A model generated the notes under the pieces. That model ran no database searches. It was not told the DNA's origin and was given only the letters and a program-made list of their open reading frames with translations. Positions 43,607 through 54,997 of a stretch of DNA of 64,000 bases are shown piece by piece. The position numbers and the translations under genes are program-made. Where the stretch lies: contig JAWRVZ010000138.1 in the NCBI GenBank assembly GCA_037043235.1, positions 456,501 to 520,500 on the forward strand, in the 5' to 3' direction. Every line of letters begins with the position of its first letter. The stretch's first letter is position 1. The DNA is from Rhodeus uyekii. Its lineage: Eukaryota > Chordata > Actinopteri > Cypriniformes > Acheilognathidae.

Positions 43607-43671
<65 letters not shown>
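43607..43671. repeat. (TA)n microsatellite
   Basis: About 30 TA units, interrupted once by TTTA, directly next to a Tigger-like MITE end. Confidence 0.95.
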
Positions 43672-43950
43672 AGTGCCCTTCACTTATCTCGAGTCACGGT
43701 TAACTTGCCAATACTATTATGTCGATGTTTTTGAAGTGGAACCGTCAAACTCCCTATTTGTCTTAGTATTTTCTTTTCGGTAAAGTCGATTCTTTTATGT
43801 CGCCGAACACTAATATCTCGAGCAAAAAAGAGAGACAAAGTCGGCACTTCACATGGTTATCTCGTGACTAATGATGGCACCTAGTTCACTGCGCATGCGC
43901 TGAGTTTGCGTTGCATGTGGATCGCGGTCCATGTGGTCGCTCTGTCAGTT
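43671..43950. mobile_element. Fragment of Tigger-like MITE, family B
   Basis: Contains CTTATCTCGAGTCACGGTTA and, in reverse, GGAGTTTGACGGTTCCACTT, plus 'actgcgcatgcgctgagttt', as in the copy at 8645-9817. Only one terminus is present. Confidence 0.6.
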
Positions 43951-44041
43951 CTCTCACAGCGCCGCACAGCACTCTCTGAAGTGAAGGCACATGTCGTTCT
44001 TACGCTTCTCAACGAGCAGCACTGGGTGCCGTGACTGTGTG

Positions 44042-44580
44042 CAAGGCATCATGAAATCTGAGGATTACTAAAGGATTTTGGGTCACAATGTAGGGCCCAG
44101 TGTGAGAAAGAAGGGTTTGCGTCCGAGATCATGGGTCTTCCAGCAGGACAATGACCCCAAACATACTTCAAAAAGCATCCAGAAATGGAAGGCAACAAAG
44201 CGCTGGAGAGTTCTGAAGTGGCCAGCAATGAGTCCAGATCTAAATCCTATTGAACACCTGTGGAGAGATCTTAAAATTGCTGGGAAAAGGCATCCTTCAA
44301 ATATGAGAGACCTGGAGCAGTTTGCAAAGGAAGAGTGGTCTAAAATTAGAGGGTGAGAGTGTAAGAAGCTTATTGATGGTTACAGAAAGCAATTGATTTC
44401 AGTTATTCTCCCCCAAACGTGCAAACAAATATTAAGTTAAGGCTGCCAATACAACTCATTTTTGGAGTTTTGTGTGAAATTGTTTTGTTCCAAATAATCA
44501 CAAAGGGAATAAACGTGTGTATAGCAAAACCAGTTTTAATGCAATACTTTTCTCTGAGCAATACTTGATTTTCTGCCCAA
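44042..44580 (+). pseudogene. Tc1-like transposase 3' half
   Basis: An open stretch (44078-44356) encodes the C-terminal part of a Tc1 transposase: SWVFQQDNDPKHTSKS, LKWPAMSPDLNPIEHLWRDL and NMRDLEQFAKEEWSKI. The catalytic-core DNPKHT-like and DLNPIE motifs are present, the N-terminal half is missing. Tc1-like 3' noncoding sequence continues to within about 60 bp of polh exon sequence. Confidence 0.8.
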
Positions 44581-44637
44581 TCTGGCAACACTGCCTCCAG
44601 ATGAACCCGCGAAGAAGAGGCGCGGATGTGACGCAGC

Positions 44638-44645
44638 GCTTCCGG
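44638..44645 (+). promoter_or_regulatory. polh: ETS-type core upstream of polh
   Basis: CTTCCGG-type motif 30-37 bp upstream of the polh ATG in a GC-rich stretch, next to a TGACGC half-CRE at 44629. It fits a TATA-less housekeeping promoter or 5' UTR; function is inferred. Confidence 0.35.
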
Positions 44646-44674
44646 TGTTTCCCGCGGGGGCTTCGGTGCTGCTG

Positions 44675-47600
44675 ATGGATGTGGGGAAGGAGCGGGTGGT
44701 CGCGCTGGTGGACATGGACTGCTTCTACGTGCAGGTGGAGCAGAGACTCAATCCCGAGCTCAAACACAAGCCCTGCGTTGTTGCTCAATACAAGACATGG
44801 AGAGGCGGAGGGTGAGGCGCTGCTCTTCACTCGTTTACTGTTCAAGTCTCTCATTTATGGGCAGGAATGTGTGCTTGCAACACATGTGTCATAATTTTAT
44901 AGTGTATTAACAGAGGTTGATTATATGTTTATGTTTGGGCGATGCTTATTTGTGTAACTACTTTTTCTCTTTAAATATCATTATTTCTACATTACATCAA
45001 AGTGCCACAAAACTAAGCTGATATGTCCCCTGAAATTCATCCATTACAATCTGCGTGGAATAGTAGTTCTTCTCTATTGTAATGTTTGTCTGAGTGAGAC
45101 ACTAACGAACAAGAACACATGTGGGCGGGGCTTGATTGTGTTCGGGAGGAGATGGTTGTGGTTTGCTATTGGTGGATCTCGTGTGATTGACAGGTTATTG
45201 CCCCGCCCTCGTCATCAGAGAAGAGATGTTTTCAGAATCAAGATTACCAGGAACATGAATTTAACACTATAATGATGTGAAAAAATTGTTTATTTAGCAT
45301 AAATACTGCAATAAATGAATAATTGCTAACTTTGATTTCATGAATTAAATCTGTTTTATTATTAGCATTATAGCAGTGAGTTATGAAGCCAGGGCTCACG
45401 GCGTCACCAGGAATATGTGGGCGGATGATGCCAGGAAGCTGTGCCCTGATCTGCAGGTGGCACGAGTCCGAGAGGCTCATGGGAAGGCCGATCTCACCCA
45501 GTAAGTGCTCATTTCTTCTTTTCATCCTGTTCAGTTCTGATGTAAGGCATGAAACGGCACGTTTTTCACAACAGGTGTATTCAGCTCACTGTCTGTATCA
45601 CTTTTATGTGTGTGTGTCTGTGGTTTTAGTGGTTTGACGGGGTTTCTGTGTGTCAGCTACAGGGAGGCCAGTGTGGAGGTGATCGAGGTGATGTCCCGCT
45701 TCGCTGTGGTGGAGCGGGCCAGTATCGACGAGGCGTACATGGACCTGACGGCCAGCGTGCAGGAGCGCCTGAAGCACACGAGTGCCCGGGACATCACGCC
45801 GCAGCAGCTCAAAGCCACACACGTTCAGGGCTATCCTCACACCGACGGGCGGAGCGAGACTGCGGGGCTGGATAAAGGTGCGGATTGGTTTCCCAGCAGG
45901 CGTATCCCCCAGAGATGAGCCTGTTCAGTGCCTGGATGGGAATCCTGCTGGAACTGCTGGAAGAGGTGTTAGTGATGCCAGCAGGGGGCGCTGCTCACCC
46001 TGTGTGTGTGTGTGTGTGTGTGCAGGAGCGCGGCGGGCCGCTGGTGTGCAGCAGTGGCTGGCCGGTCTGTCGTCGGGGCCGGAGCTGCGTCTGGCGCTCG
46101 GGGCTCTGATCGTGGAGGAGATGAGGGCCGCCGTGGAGCGACACACGGGCTTCCGCTGCTCCGCCGGGATCTCACACAACAAGGTCTGCTTGACGGAAAC
46201 AACAAACTGCTCGTTTACATTCAGGAATTGTTCAGGAACTTCCCATTCAGAGGATTGGATGAGCACTAAAGATCAGTAACTACAGCTGGGTTTGATTCAA
46301 CCCCAATTTACATTCATTTGGATTTTTATCTGGATTTATTTATTTTTACTGACTTTTCATTTGGATTTTTATCTATTTATACTAAAGCTGTAAATTATAC
46401 AGTTATTACTGTTAAATCTAACTATTAAACACTTTTTGCTAATTGAAATGAAGTAAAATCTAAGTAAAATTCATTATTAGTTGGAAAAAAGAGAAATGTC
46501 AATGAACTGAAATAAGTTGAAAGCATTAACATTATTAATACGAACTAAAACCAAAATAAAAAAACTAAATAAATAAATAGCAATATATAAAAATTTAAAC
46601 AAGCATGTAACGAAATTGAGACCTAAAATAAGCACAACTAAGAATAAAATCCAATTCAAAACATGAAGAAAAGTGTAATTTAAATGAACACTGCAGGAAC
46701 TTGTCAGTCTGTGTTAATTACTATAATAAAGAATAAAATTAACAGTAGTATTTAAACTTTTAATTTTATAATAATTCCAAAACTGTACACATAGAGCAGT
46801 TTTTATATCTAATTATATATTTATGATTCCACTCCATTTCCTTGTTGAAATATAAAGTTTTAAATGGTGGTGACAGATTTAGACGCATAACTTGATGTCT
46901 TCATTGTTTATAGTAAAAATATAATGAATATGTAATTTAGTGCATATATTTATCAGCGTTTTCCTCTCTAGAGTTATCTGAATATTGAGTTTATGGTCAA
47001 TGAATGGCTTTAATTGTGAGGATTCATGCTATTATTGTCATCCAGCTGTTTTATTATTATTTATTTTAAATAATAATAAATACATATTTATTTTATTATT
47101 ATTATTATTTTATTTATTGTTGCGTTTGGAGTTGTTCAGGCGTGGTTGTGTGTCGTAGGTGTTGGCCAAACTGGCGTGTGGATTAAACAAGCCGAACAGC
47201 CAGACGGTGCTGCCGCTGGGATCCGTTCCCCAGCTCTTCAGCTCCCTGCCCATCAGGAACATGTGAGTACATGTGCTGATATTACTCGAGTCCCTCAGCG
47301 CGACCTCACGCGTGATGTGTGCTGATCTTCAGCCGGAGTCTGGGAGGGAAGCTGGGAACATCCATCACGGAGACTCTGCGGGTGGAAAACATGGGGGATC
47401 TCACTCGGTTCAGCAGGATTCAGCTGGAGCAGCACTTCGGAGAGAAGACGGGGTGAGAGTCTGTGCGACCGGCCTCACGCACTCACAGAACAACTCAGGC
47501 CTGGAAAACTCACGCAAACGCAGGAAAAGTTCTGTTGTCAATTCATATTTATTTGATTGCACTCGGGTAGATACGGTTTGCACAGACAGCAGGTGCGGAG

Positions 47601-50600
47601 GAGGGAGCAGGTTGTAACACGTTCGTTACACAAACACTACATAACTCAGCTTACGTTTTTTTTTCTATTTTATATTGTTGTTTTGATTTTTTTTCGATTT
47701 GTATTCTTTGCTTTCGATCACTTTTTTCACCTGATAACCCTCACTTTCACTTGGTGCAGAGCTTTTAACGAAATATCTATCGAGGCACATCTGCTTCTTT
47801 ATCCACAACAGCAGAAGCCTCTCCATCTCATCATTTATATTCAAACATAACTTCGATATAATCGTCATGCGCTTGGAAGGATTTACATTCTTGATAACAT
47901 CCTTCTGCTTCAGGATGGTTCATATGGTGGATGTACTGCGATCATAAGTGTGTGTTAGATCATTCACGCGGCACCAGCTCATATTTATCCACAATTTAAT
48001 GCTTAATTTCCATGCTCATCATGCGTTTCTTCTTCTCACTCCATCCTTACACTCACTTTCTTAGAACTCATCGCTATTATGAAGAATAATGCACAAAATA
48101 GAGAGAAAATCAGCTGCTCGCGGGCGATGCGAACAGAAGTCAGTGAACACGTGAAGTGAACGAGCGTCGGCATCAGTACTCGTGCTCGTATCTCAAATAT
48201 TTACTCGTATCTAGAAGCAAAAATCTGCCGAAGGTTTGCTCGTATGTAGAGACGCTCGTATCTCCAGGCATTACTGTAATTCTAAAAAAAGTATGACTTT
48301 CCACTTCAGTGTAAATGAATGTTTGTTGGTCCTTCAGGCCGTGGTTGTATGACCTGTGCAGAGGGATCGAGTTTGAGCCGGTGAAGCCTCGACAGCTCCC
48401 CAAATCCATCGGCTGCAGCAAGAACTTCCCAGGGAAGAGCAGTTTGGCTAGGAAACAGCAGGTGAATGTGGCGAGTGTGAGCCGGTGTGTCCGGCTCCTG
48501 CTGCTGACGCTCATGCTCTCGTGTGTCTGCAGGTGCAGCACTGGCTCCATCAGCTGGCCCTGGAACTAGAGGAAAGACTGAACAAAGACAGAGACATGGT
48601 GAGTCCAGGACATTTTCCTTTACTGATTGTCCGTAGATGTGCGTCTGAAGTGAAGTTTGATGTGTGTTTGTGTCCCACAGTAATGGTTCTGTTGTGTTTC
48701 TCTGCAGAACGGCCGAGTGGCCAGACAGCTGACCGTGGGCGTCCGGCAGGCTGGAGGTCAGAGAGCCAGCAGTTTCTCTCGCTGCTGTGCTCTTGCGCGA
48801 TACGACGCTACCAGGATTGCGTCAGACGGCTTGGCTATCATCAAGAGCCTCAACGCTGCAGGAAATCACCAGGAGGCGTGGTGAGGAGGAGTACTTTAAT
48901 ACCGCTAATAAAATGCTATTAAAAAAGTCGAATGTACAGTGGAGTTGGGTTATGTTGACGGCCTCGGACTGACCGCAAGAGTGAGTGAAGCGTCATTGGA
49001 GTGAGCGACGATACAGACGTGATGCTCGTGCAACGTGAACTCAGCGCATGCGCAGTGAACTCGTACTATCATTAGTCACGGGATCCAGATCACTGATGTG
49101 AAGTGCCGACTTTCCCTCTTTTGTGCTCGAGATATCAGGATTCAGCGACATAAAAGAATCAACATAACCAACAAATACTAAGAAAAATATGAAATTAGAT
49201 TAGTGGAAATTAGTTCCACGTCAAAAACGTTGATAATAGTATTGGCGAGATAACCGAGCTCCAGATAAATGGCTTCCACTGTACATTAAATCAGCACACC
49301 TTGTGGAAAGTGTATCCATTATTTAAAATTCAAGTTAATTGACACCACAATGGTGACTGCGGTGCGGGTGTGACATCAGAACCCGGAAGTCTAATTCGCC
49401 GCTGGTTTCTTCGAGATTTTCCTACGGGGGCTTTTGATTTGTGTGTAAAATAAGCCTTGATGATGCTTTTAGTTCTACAACGTGAGTTACTCGCATCTAT
49501 AGCGAAAACACAACTTTTGAAGCAGTTATGTTCAGAGTCGTGTTTTCAGTAAGTTACTAGATAAGGCAGTTTGGGTGTGAGTGGAACAAAACGTCATGGT
49601 ATCGTTCTGAGAGGATGAACGACACGTTTCTTAGGGGAACGCAAACATTTATCTGAAACCTGGAGGATCATTGCTATATATCAACCAGCGCTAAAACTTG
49701 CTTTATAGGGAAACGAAAAGGCATTATTTACATAACAGTATGACTTTCTTTAACATTTCTTTATTTCTCTATTAATTGATGTTTCTCTATTAATTAGAGT
49801 AACAAATCAAGAATTCCTTAATTTAAGGACATGTAAATGAGGAGAACTTTATATATTTGATTATCTCCCAAACCCCGTTGCTGTTGCTTCACAAACCTCG
49901 TTGGGATCAGACAGATGTTCATAAACCCCATAGGTTTGAAGGAAATAATGACTTAACTTCTCTGTTTCTCCACATGGTCAAAGCGTGTAAATGCGAGATC
50001 ACAGCAAACATGACTCGTTCTGTAAAAACTGCTGTATTAGTTAAAGTCAGTGTAATATATAAAAAGCAATCTACAGTAACATCGATTATAAATTATCAGT
50101 ATATTTTGCACACTTTTCCATGCGCATAGGAAGGTGTGGAAGTGAAACAGAAGCGGTTACCATGATATGGAAGAGCCGCTGAAAACTGTTGCAGGAAAAA
50201 TGCAAAACTTGCACGATTTACAAAACTGTCGGAGTAACGCTGGATTTATTCGTTAAGTTTAACTTCATAAAATGCATGAGTACATGTGTTAATATTAACA
50301 TGAATTTCGCGGATGCTCTTTGATGTGCAGGTTCATCATAAAGAGGCACTATAATAAAATACAACACTATACAATACTATAATACAACAGTCTATAATTC
50401 CTCTGTTTGAAACCCATGGATCACTGTGCTGCTGCTTGTTCATACACAAAAATACAAATTAATAAAACACTATGTAATCCCTCTTATATACTGATGATTT
50501 ATCATTCATGTTCTTTATATTATTGATTAACACACTGACTTTAACAGCTGTTTTACAGAATGTCATGTTTGCTGTGATCTCGCATTTACACGCTTTGACC

Positions 50601-51387
50601 ATACGGAGAAACACGAGAAGTTAAGTCATTATTTCGACTTAGATAATCTTTTTTTTCCTCAACTGTGGTGGAAGATCTTCACTTCACACTCGTGATGTTG
50701 TTGTTGAAGCGTTTGAGTTCTTCTCGTAGGTCTCCTGCCTTGACGTGTCTTCATTTGTCAGCCAGCAAGTTCAGTGACGTACCGTCATCCTCATCAGGAG
50801 GAATATCAAGCTTCCTGTGCAGCGGCGCGAGTTCAACGCAGTCGCCTCCTGCCTCGACTCAAACCCCCAAAACACAGCCGACCCCCAAGAGCCCGGGGGC
50901 CATCCGGTCTCTGTTCGAGAAAGCAGCGGAGAAGAACAAGCGGCGAGTGGAGGAAGCCAGTAAAGATGAAGACGCGGCACCCACTCCTGTGGAAAACGCA
51001 TCCAGTCAGTGCAGCTCTCGGAAAGCCACGGGAGTCTCTTCCTTCTTCCAAAGAAAGAGTCTGGAGAACAGCCTTGGGCTCTCTGATGGGAACGGGCCGA
51101 TGCCGACTGAAGACGAGCGCGGGCAGAGCTCCTCCGAGGACCTTCAGGTCTGTGAACGCTGCGGACACAAGGTGTCGGTCTGGGAAATGCCTGAGCATAT
51201 GGATTATCACTTTGCTCTGGACTTACAGAAGTCCTTCAGCTCCTCAGTCTCCAGTGACGGCCCGTCCGGAGCGTCTCAATCGTCCCGTGGGAAGAGCAGA
51301 ACCAACATTCAGAGCGGCCCGCCGGGCAAGAGAGCCAGAGTGCAGGGAAACACCGGCACATTGGACTCCTTCTTTAAAAAGACGTGA
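44675..51387 (+). CDS. polh: DNA polymerase eta (translesion polymerase)
   Basis: Ten coding exons: 44675-44811, 45366-45500, 45657-45877, 46026-46183, 47159-47262, 47333-47452, 48338-48461, 48533-48598, 48708-48880 and 50730-51387. They sum to 1,896 nt (631 aa) with every phase consistent. It is the Y-family enzyme that replicates past UV cyclobutane dimers (human loss causes xeroderma pigmentosum variant). Visible: ALVDMDCFYVQVEQ with the first metal-binding Asp; YKTWRGGG and IIAVSYEARAHGV; ERASIDEAYMDLT with the catalytic DE; CSAGISHNKVLAKLACGLNKP; a little-finger region GCSKNFPGKSSL. The C terminus has a UBZ ubiquitin-binding finger (CERCGHKVSVWEMPEHMDYH) and a terminal PCNA-binding TLDSFFKK, plus internal SLFEKAAEK and VSSFFQRKS motifs. 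Human POLH is 713 aa; the difference lies in the linker. Exon 5's acceptor lies in repeat sequence. Confidence 0.95.
45885..46006 (+). mobile_element. SINE3 fragment in polh intron 4
   Basis: 'agtgcctggatgggaatcct', 'ctgctggaagaggtgttagt' and 'gccagcagggggcgctg' match the middle of the SINE at 24130-24413. It runs into a (TG)n tract that ends in the exon 5 acceptor. Confidence 0.7.
46000..46023. repeat. (TG)n microsatellite at the polh exon 5 acceptor
   Basis: About ten TG units immediately before CAG/exon 5; it stands where a polypyrimidine tract would be. Confidence 0.85.
47560..48276 (-). pseudogene. Tigger/pogo element with decayed transposase N terminus, in polh intron 7
   Basis: The right end (reverse) is CAGTAATGCCTGGAGATACG followed by TA, as in 24981-26006; the left end is truncated. 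On the minus strand, in broken frames, a pogo-type N terminus can be read: MEIKH..IVDKYE, then STSTI..ILKQKD.IKNV (helix-turn-helix region) and MERLLLLWIKKQ, the start of the CENP-B-like part in Tigger proteins. This ties the MITE families to Tigger. Confidence 0.65.
48937..49281. mobile_element. Tigger-like MITE, family B, in polh intron 10
   Basis: Starts CAGTGGAGTTGGGTTATGTT and ends (reverse) CAGTGGAAGCCATTTATCTG, flanked by TA at both sides. Contains 'ctcagcgcatgcgcagtgaa' shared with other copies. About 345 bp. Confidence 0.7.
49290..50720. other. polh intron 10 remainder, nothing recognised
   Basis: A short inverted pair 'aaagcgtgtaaatgcgagat' (49980-49999) and 'atctcgcatttacacgcttt' (50578-50597), with more flanking similarity, suggests an imperfect palindromic element of about 0.8 kb. 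No exon was identified. Confidence 0.45.
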
Positions 51388-51481
51388 TGTGTTATCAAGC
51401 ACTTTACCTCCACAAGCTTTCTTTGTCATCAGATTTTAATTGGAAATATTTTAACTACATTTCCTGCATCCTAAAGCAATT

Positions 51482-51597
51482 AATAAATAAGTTGTTGTAC
51501 AGAATATTTTGTTAAAAAGCCTCATATTGGTAAAAGTGATTAAATATCAGTGCTTTGGTTCTCTAGGCCCGAGATTCCCATCTTTTTCTTTAATAAA
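51482..51597 (+). terminator. polh: Poly(A) signals of polh
   Basis: AATAAA at 51482-51487 and 51592-51597, about 95 and 205 nt after the stop codon. Which one is used cannot be told from sequence. Confidence 0.55.
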
Positions 51598-52379
51598 GTA
51601 CTTATGGCTGGAAATGTATTGTTCCAAAAAAAGTATCCTTCAAACTTCTACTGTGAAGCAAAACTAGAGACGGATCTCTTTAAACTTGAATTACATTCCC
51701 CTCGACTAGATGTTGCTTTATAAAGGCATTTTTCACTTCACTAAAGGACAAAGCATTGCCACTGAATGTTTGGTGCCACTTTAGATCAAGTGTCGTTAAG
51801 CTAACATTACAGTTAATCATTTAATACATGCATATTTTTACATTGTGCTTTAATTAAAAAAAAAAGTGATAATTACACTTAACTAGGGATGCAACGATAT
51901 TGTTAAATCCAACTCTTACCTGGTTCTGATACTTCTATTTGTACCATGTTCTCTTATCTGAACTTTTCTCATTAAATTGGAGTAGTGTTTTGGTCATTTT
52001 AAATCTATAAATTTCAAAAACATTAAGGTGTACAAGCTTAATATTTAAGGACACTTAATATCCATCAAAATTACTGATATTGACTAATATGTTAATAAAT
52101 TACTAATATGGCCTGCTCTTCTAGAGCTGCTGTAAAAAGTGCTAAACACATAACGTTGACTTGACTGGCTAGTTTATTGCTCAATCGAGCACTAATTGGA
52201 TCCTGTTAATGTTCAACTGACCAACATAAATACAACGCATATGAAATAAACAGTGCTTTTTTGGGTTGGACTAACAGGTACAGAAATAATCAAGTCTAAA
52301 ATATGTTTTTCATTGTATAAATTAACTATATAAAGTAACAAAAGTCCAGAGTAATGAGTGATCTTTTTGTTAATAGGAA

Positions 52380-53130
52380 AAAACCCGGAAGTGGTCCGGT
52401 TATCTTGAAATGGGTGGGGCTTTAACCGGTATGTTATATTTAATCATGCAATTGATACGGGTCGATCAGAAATTGTTATATTTATTGCTGATTAGAAAAC
52501 TAGTTACATGACAGCATCAGCATTGAGCTTCAGATGCTCATTTTGTTTTGGTTCTATTTTACTTTTTTTTTTATTAGCACACCAGGTATGTGTGTGTGTG
52601 TGGCTAATTAATTTGTAATATAGTTTTTATACCAATACTTAATTTTTTGCGTTAAGTCAAGCAGACGGTTAAAAGAAGAAAAATCTCCGACAGGCAGAGA
52701 CGCAACACTAGTCGCATTCTATCAAGAACCACGTCTGAACAAACCCCACGTTTACCAGAACTCTACTGGTTAATAAGTAATTACTACAAACAAACTGAAA
52801 TAAAAAACAAACCTGAAGCTGAAGAAACCCTAAACGTTAACGGAAAAGACCCGCAAACCTGAGTGACTGAGAGAGAGACAGAGAGAGAAAGAGAGCTGTT
52901 CTCTTCTCAGTGTTCTGTGTGTGAGTGAGCAGAGCGGGACACAGCAAATCTGTATGTGTAGGGGAGGGGTGCTGTGAATAGCCTATCACAGAACACAGAC
53001 ACAGTCAGCTACCCAATGAGGATTTTTATTCAATCCGAGCACAGATATTGACTCGTATTACTCGTATGATACTTGTACTCGGCAAAAGTGCTTTATCCGT
53101 ACCGGATACTCGTTTCAGCCGGATATGTAT
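52380..53130 (-). mobile_element. hAT-like non-autonomous element (family H2), terminus-truncated copy
   Basis: Nearly the same sequence as 55802-56634 but in opposite orientation: ACCCGGAAGTGG, the GA-rich 'gactgagagagagacagaga', 'gtgagtgagcagagcgggac' and 'aaaagtgctttatccgtacc' are all shared in reverse complement. The outermost termini are lost. Confidence 0.65.
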
Positions 53131-53296
53131 GTTGAAGTTATATTTTTAGCTGTTTAAACATGCTGAAGTATGAGATGTGCTGAATTTAGTGTTTGTAGAC
53201 AATAGAAAACAATTTGCAGCATCTTGCAACACTTCTCGAAGCGCAACTACAAGCTAAAACAATGAAATCATTCTCAATCATGAAGTATAATAAACT

Positions 53297-53302
53297 TTTA
53301 TT
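53297..53302 (-). terminator. gtpbp2: Poly(A) signal of gtpbp2
   Basis: AATAAA on the minus strand, about 1.7 kb beyond the gtpbp2 stop codon; no better minus-strand signal was noticed between. The implied 3' UTR (about 53280-54997) contains a long GT tract. Confidence 0.45.
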
Positions 53303-54781
53303 TATGTACATCACAATATACAAACAAATCTGTACATAAATACTCCAATTCACCAAAAAGTAAGGCTAAAATCTTTTAAAATATCTCCAAAAAACTTCAA
53401 GCATCCCAAGCCAGAAAAGTGACACTTGGTGTAAGAACGAGACGTCACTCAAAAAATGCAAATTATTACAAATCTAAGAAACTAAAACAACATTCTTTAT
53501 AAATTTCCAAAACTATTTTTTTTTTGGTTCAAATATAATTTTTCTTCTAAAATTGCAAAGGCAACGCAGGGAACAGTGCCGGAGTAGAAACCTGAACGTG
53601 AACGTTACACACAACACGTGTCCTGATATGCCGTCCCGTACTGGAGCTCTGCATGCGACGGTTACAGGACAGAACGTCTTTAAACCTCATCTAACATCTA
53701 AAAACATGTCAATCAAAGCGTTAGCACCAAACCAAGCGTTCACGTGGGAAACGCCGAGCTGTGATAAACTCTAGGACCAGATGAACTGAGCAAGCGGAGG
53801 GAAAAAGCCGAGATAAAAGGTTCCTTTGCATAATTCGTCAAAATAGTGAAGCGTGTGTCCGAACAGAGGAAAGAGTGTAATTCTCTAGTTCTGCGTGAAC
53901 TGGACGGGAAGAGCCACAGCTTTCCTGAGCTGCTCAAGCACTCGAATGCAGGCGGGAACGTGCCGTTTCAAGGCAGAATGATGGTGAGAGAGTGGAGGAC
54001 ACTTGGTGTTAAAGCAGCATAATCATATCCAACAGATCTAAAGCCTGTGCCGTTCAGGACTGATGACGACACTAAAAACCTCGTTGCACAACCAGAACAC
54101 AAACACAGATCTATCAGAGACGGTCTCTGGCATTTGGTGACGATTTCAAACTCTAGCTGCCACGAGAAGAATCATTCTTCATTGACTTCCGTTATAAAAA
54201 CACACAGTTAAAACAAAGAGAAAGTCTTTGGCAGCCGCAGTTAAATACACAATCTCTACTTTGGTTATTAAATAATGTCAAAAACTGTGTGTGAATGAGT
54301 GAGTGAGCGAGTGTGTTTGGGTAATGTGTGGGTGTAAGTGAGCGAATGAGGGTGTGTGTGTGTGTGCGTTTGTGTAAGTGAGTGAGCGTGTGTGTACATG
54401 TGTGTTTCCAGTCTGTGAGAGTGTGTGTTTGTCTGAGTGAGTGAGTGTGTGTGATAATCAGTGCCGTCTCAATGCTAAAAAGAGTGATATGCACTGCAAA
54501 GAAATGATGCTCTTCCTCAGTACTTCTGTTGTTTTCCAGCACAAACAGCGAAACATTCTTAAATCAAGAAGCAAAATGACTGAAGATGTTCAGCGAAACA
54601 AGATCTAATATCCTCCAAACGTAATTCAAAGGGTTATTTTTGTATTCTTATTTTAAGCACTTCATTTGTTTCCAAAAAGAAAACGTAACAATTTTGCTTC
54701 TCTAGTAAATGTATCGTGATTTAAGACCGTTGAACTAACCGTACTGGAAAACGAGTCAGAAGTGCTGAGCGACAGCATTGT

Positions 54782-54787
<6 letters not shown>

Positions 54788-54855
<68 letters not shown>
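54788..54855. repeat. (GT)n microsatellite in the gtpbp2 3' UTR
   Basis: About 34 uninterrupted GT units, read as (AC)n in the gtpbp2 transcript. Shorter GT/GA-type low-complexity stretches lie at 54290-54460. Confidence 0.95.
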
Positions 54856-54858
<3 letters not shown>

Positions 54859-54997
54859 CATGTGTGCGGATCCATCGGACCGTGACACGAGGGAAGTCCC
54901 GGGATGAGAGGAGCCGCTCGGTTGGGCTGGAGGTCGGTGAACTAAGGCTTGAACGAATGCAACGAGGAACAGAAGAGAGACGGAGGGATGGAGCGGC

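Noticed and set aside
44078..44356. 92-aa open frame as a host gene
   Set aside because: It is the C-terminal half of a Tc1 transposase.
50774..51439. 221-aa open frame overlapping polh exon 11
   Set aside because: Shadow frame of the polh last exon, whose own frame carries the UBZ finger and PIP motif.
51884..51905. Possible hAT terminus 'tagggatgcaacgatat'
   Set aside because: No second terminus found nearby.
54192..54542. 116-aa minus-strand open frame rich in HTHTLT
   Set aside because: Produced by GT/GA-type low-complexity sequence in the inferred gtpbp2 3' UTR.
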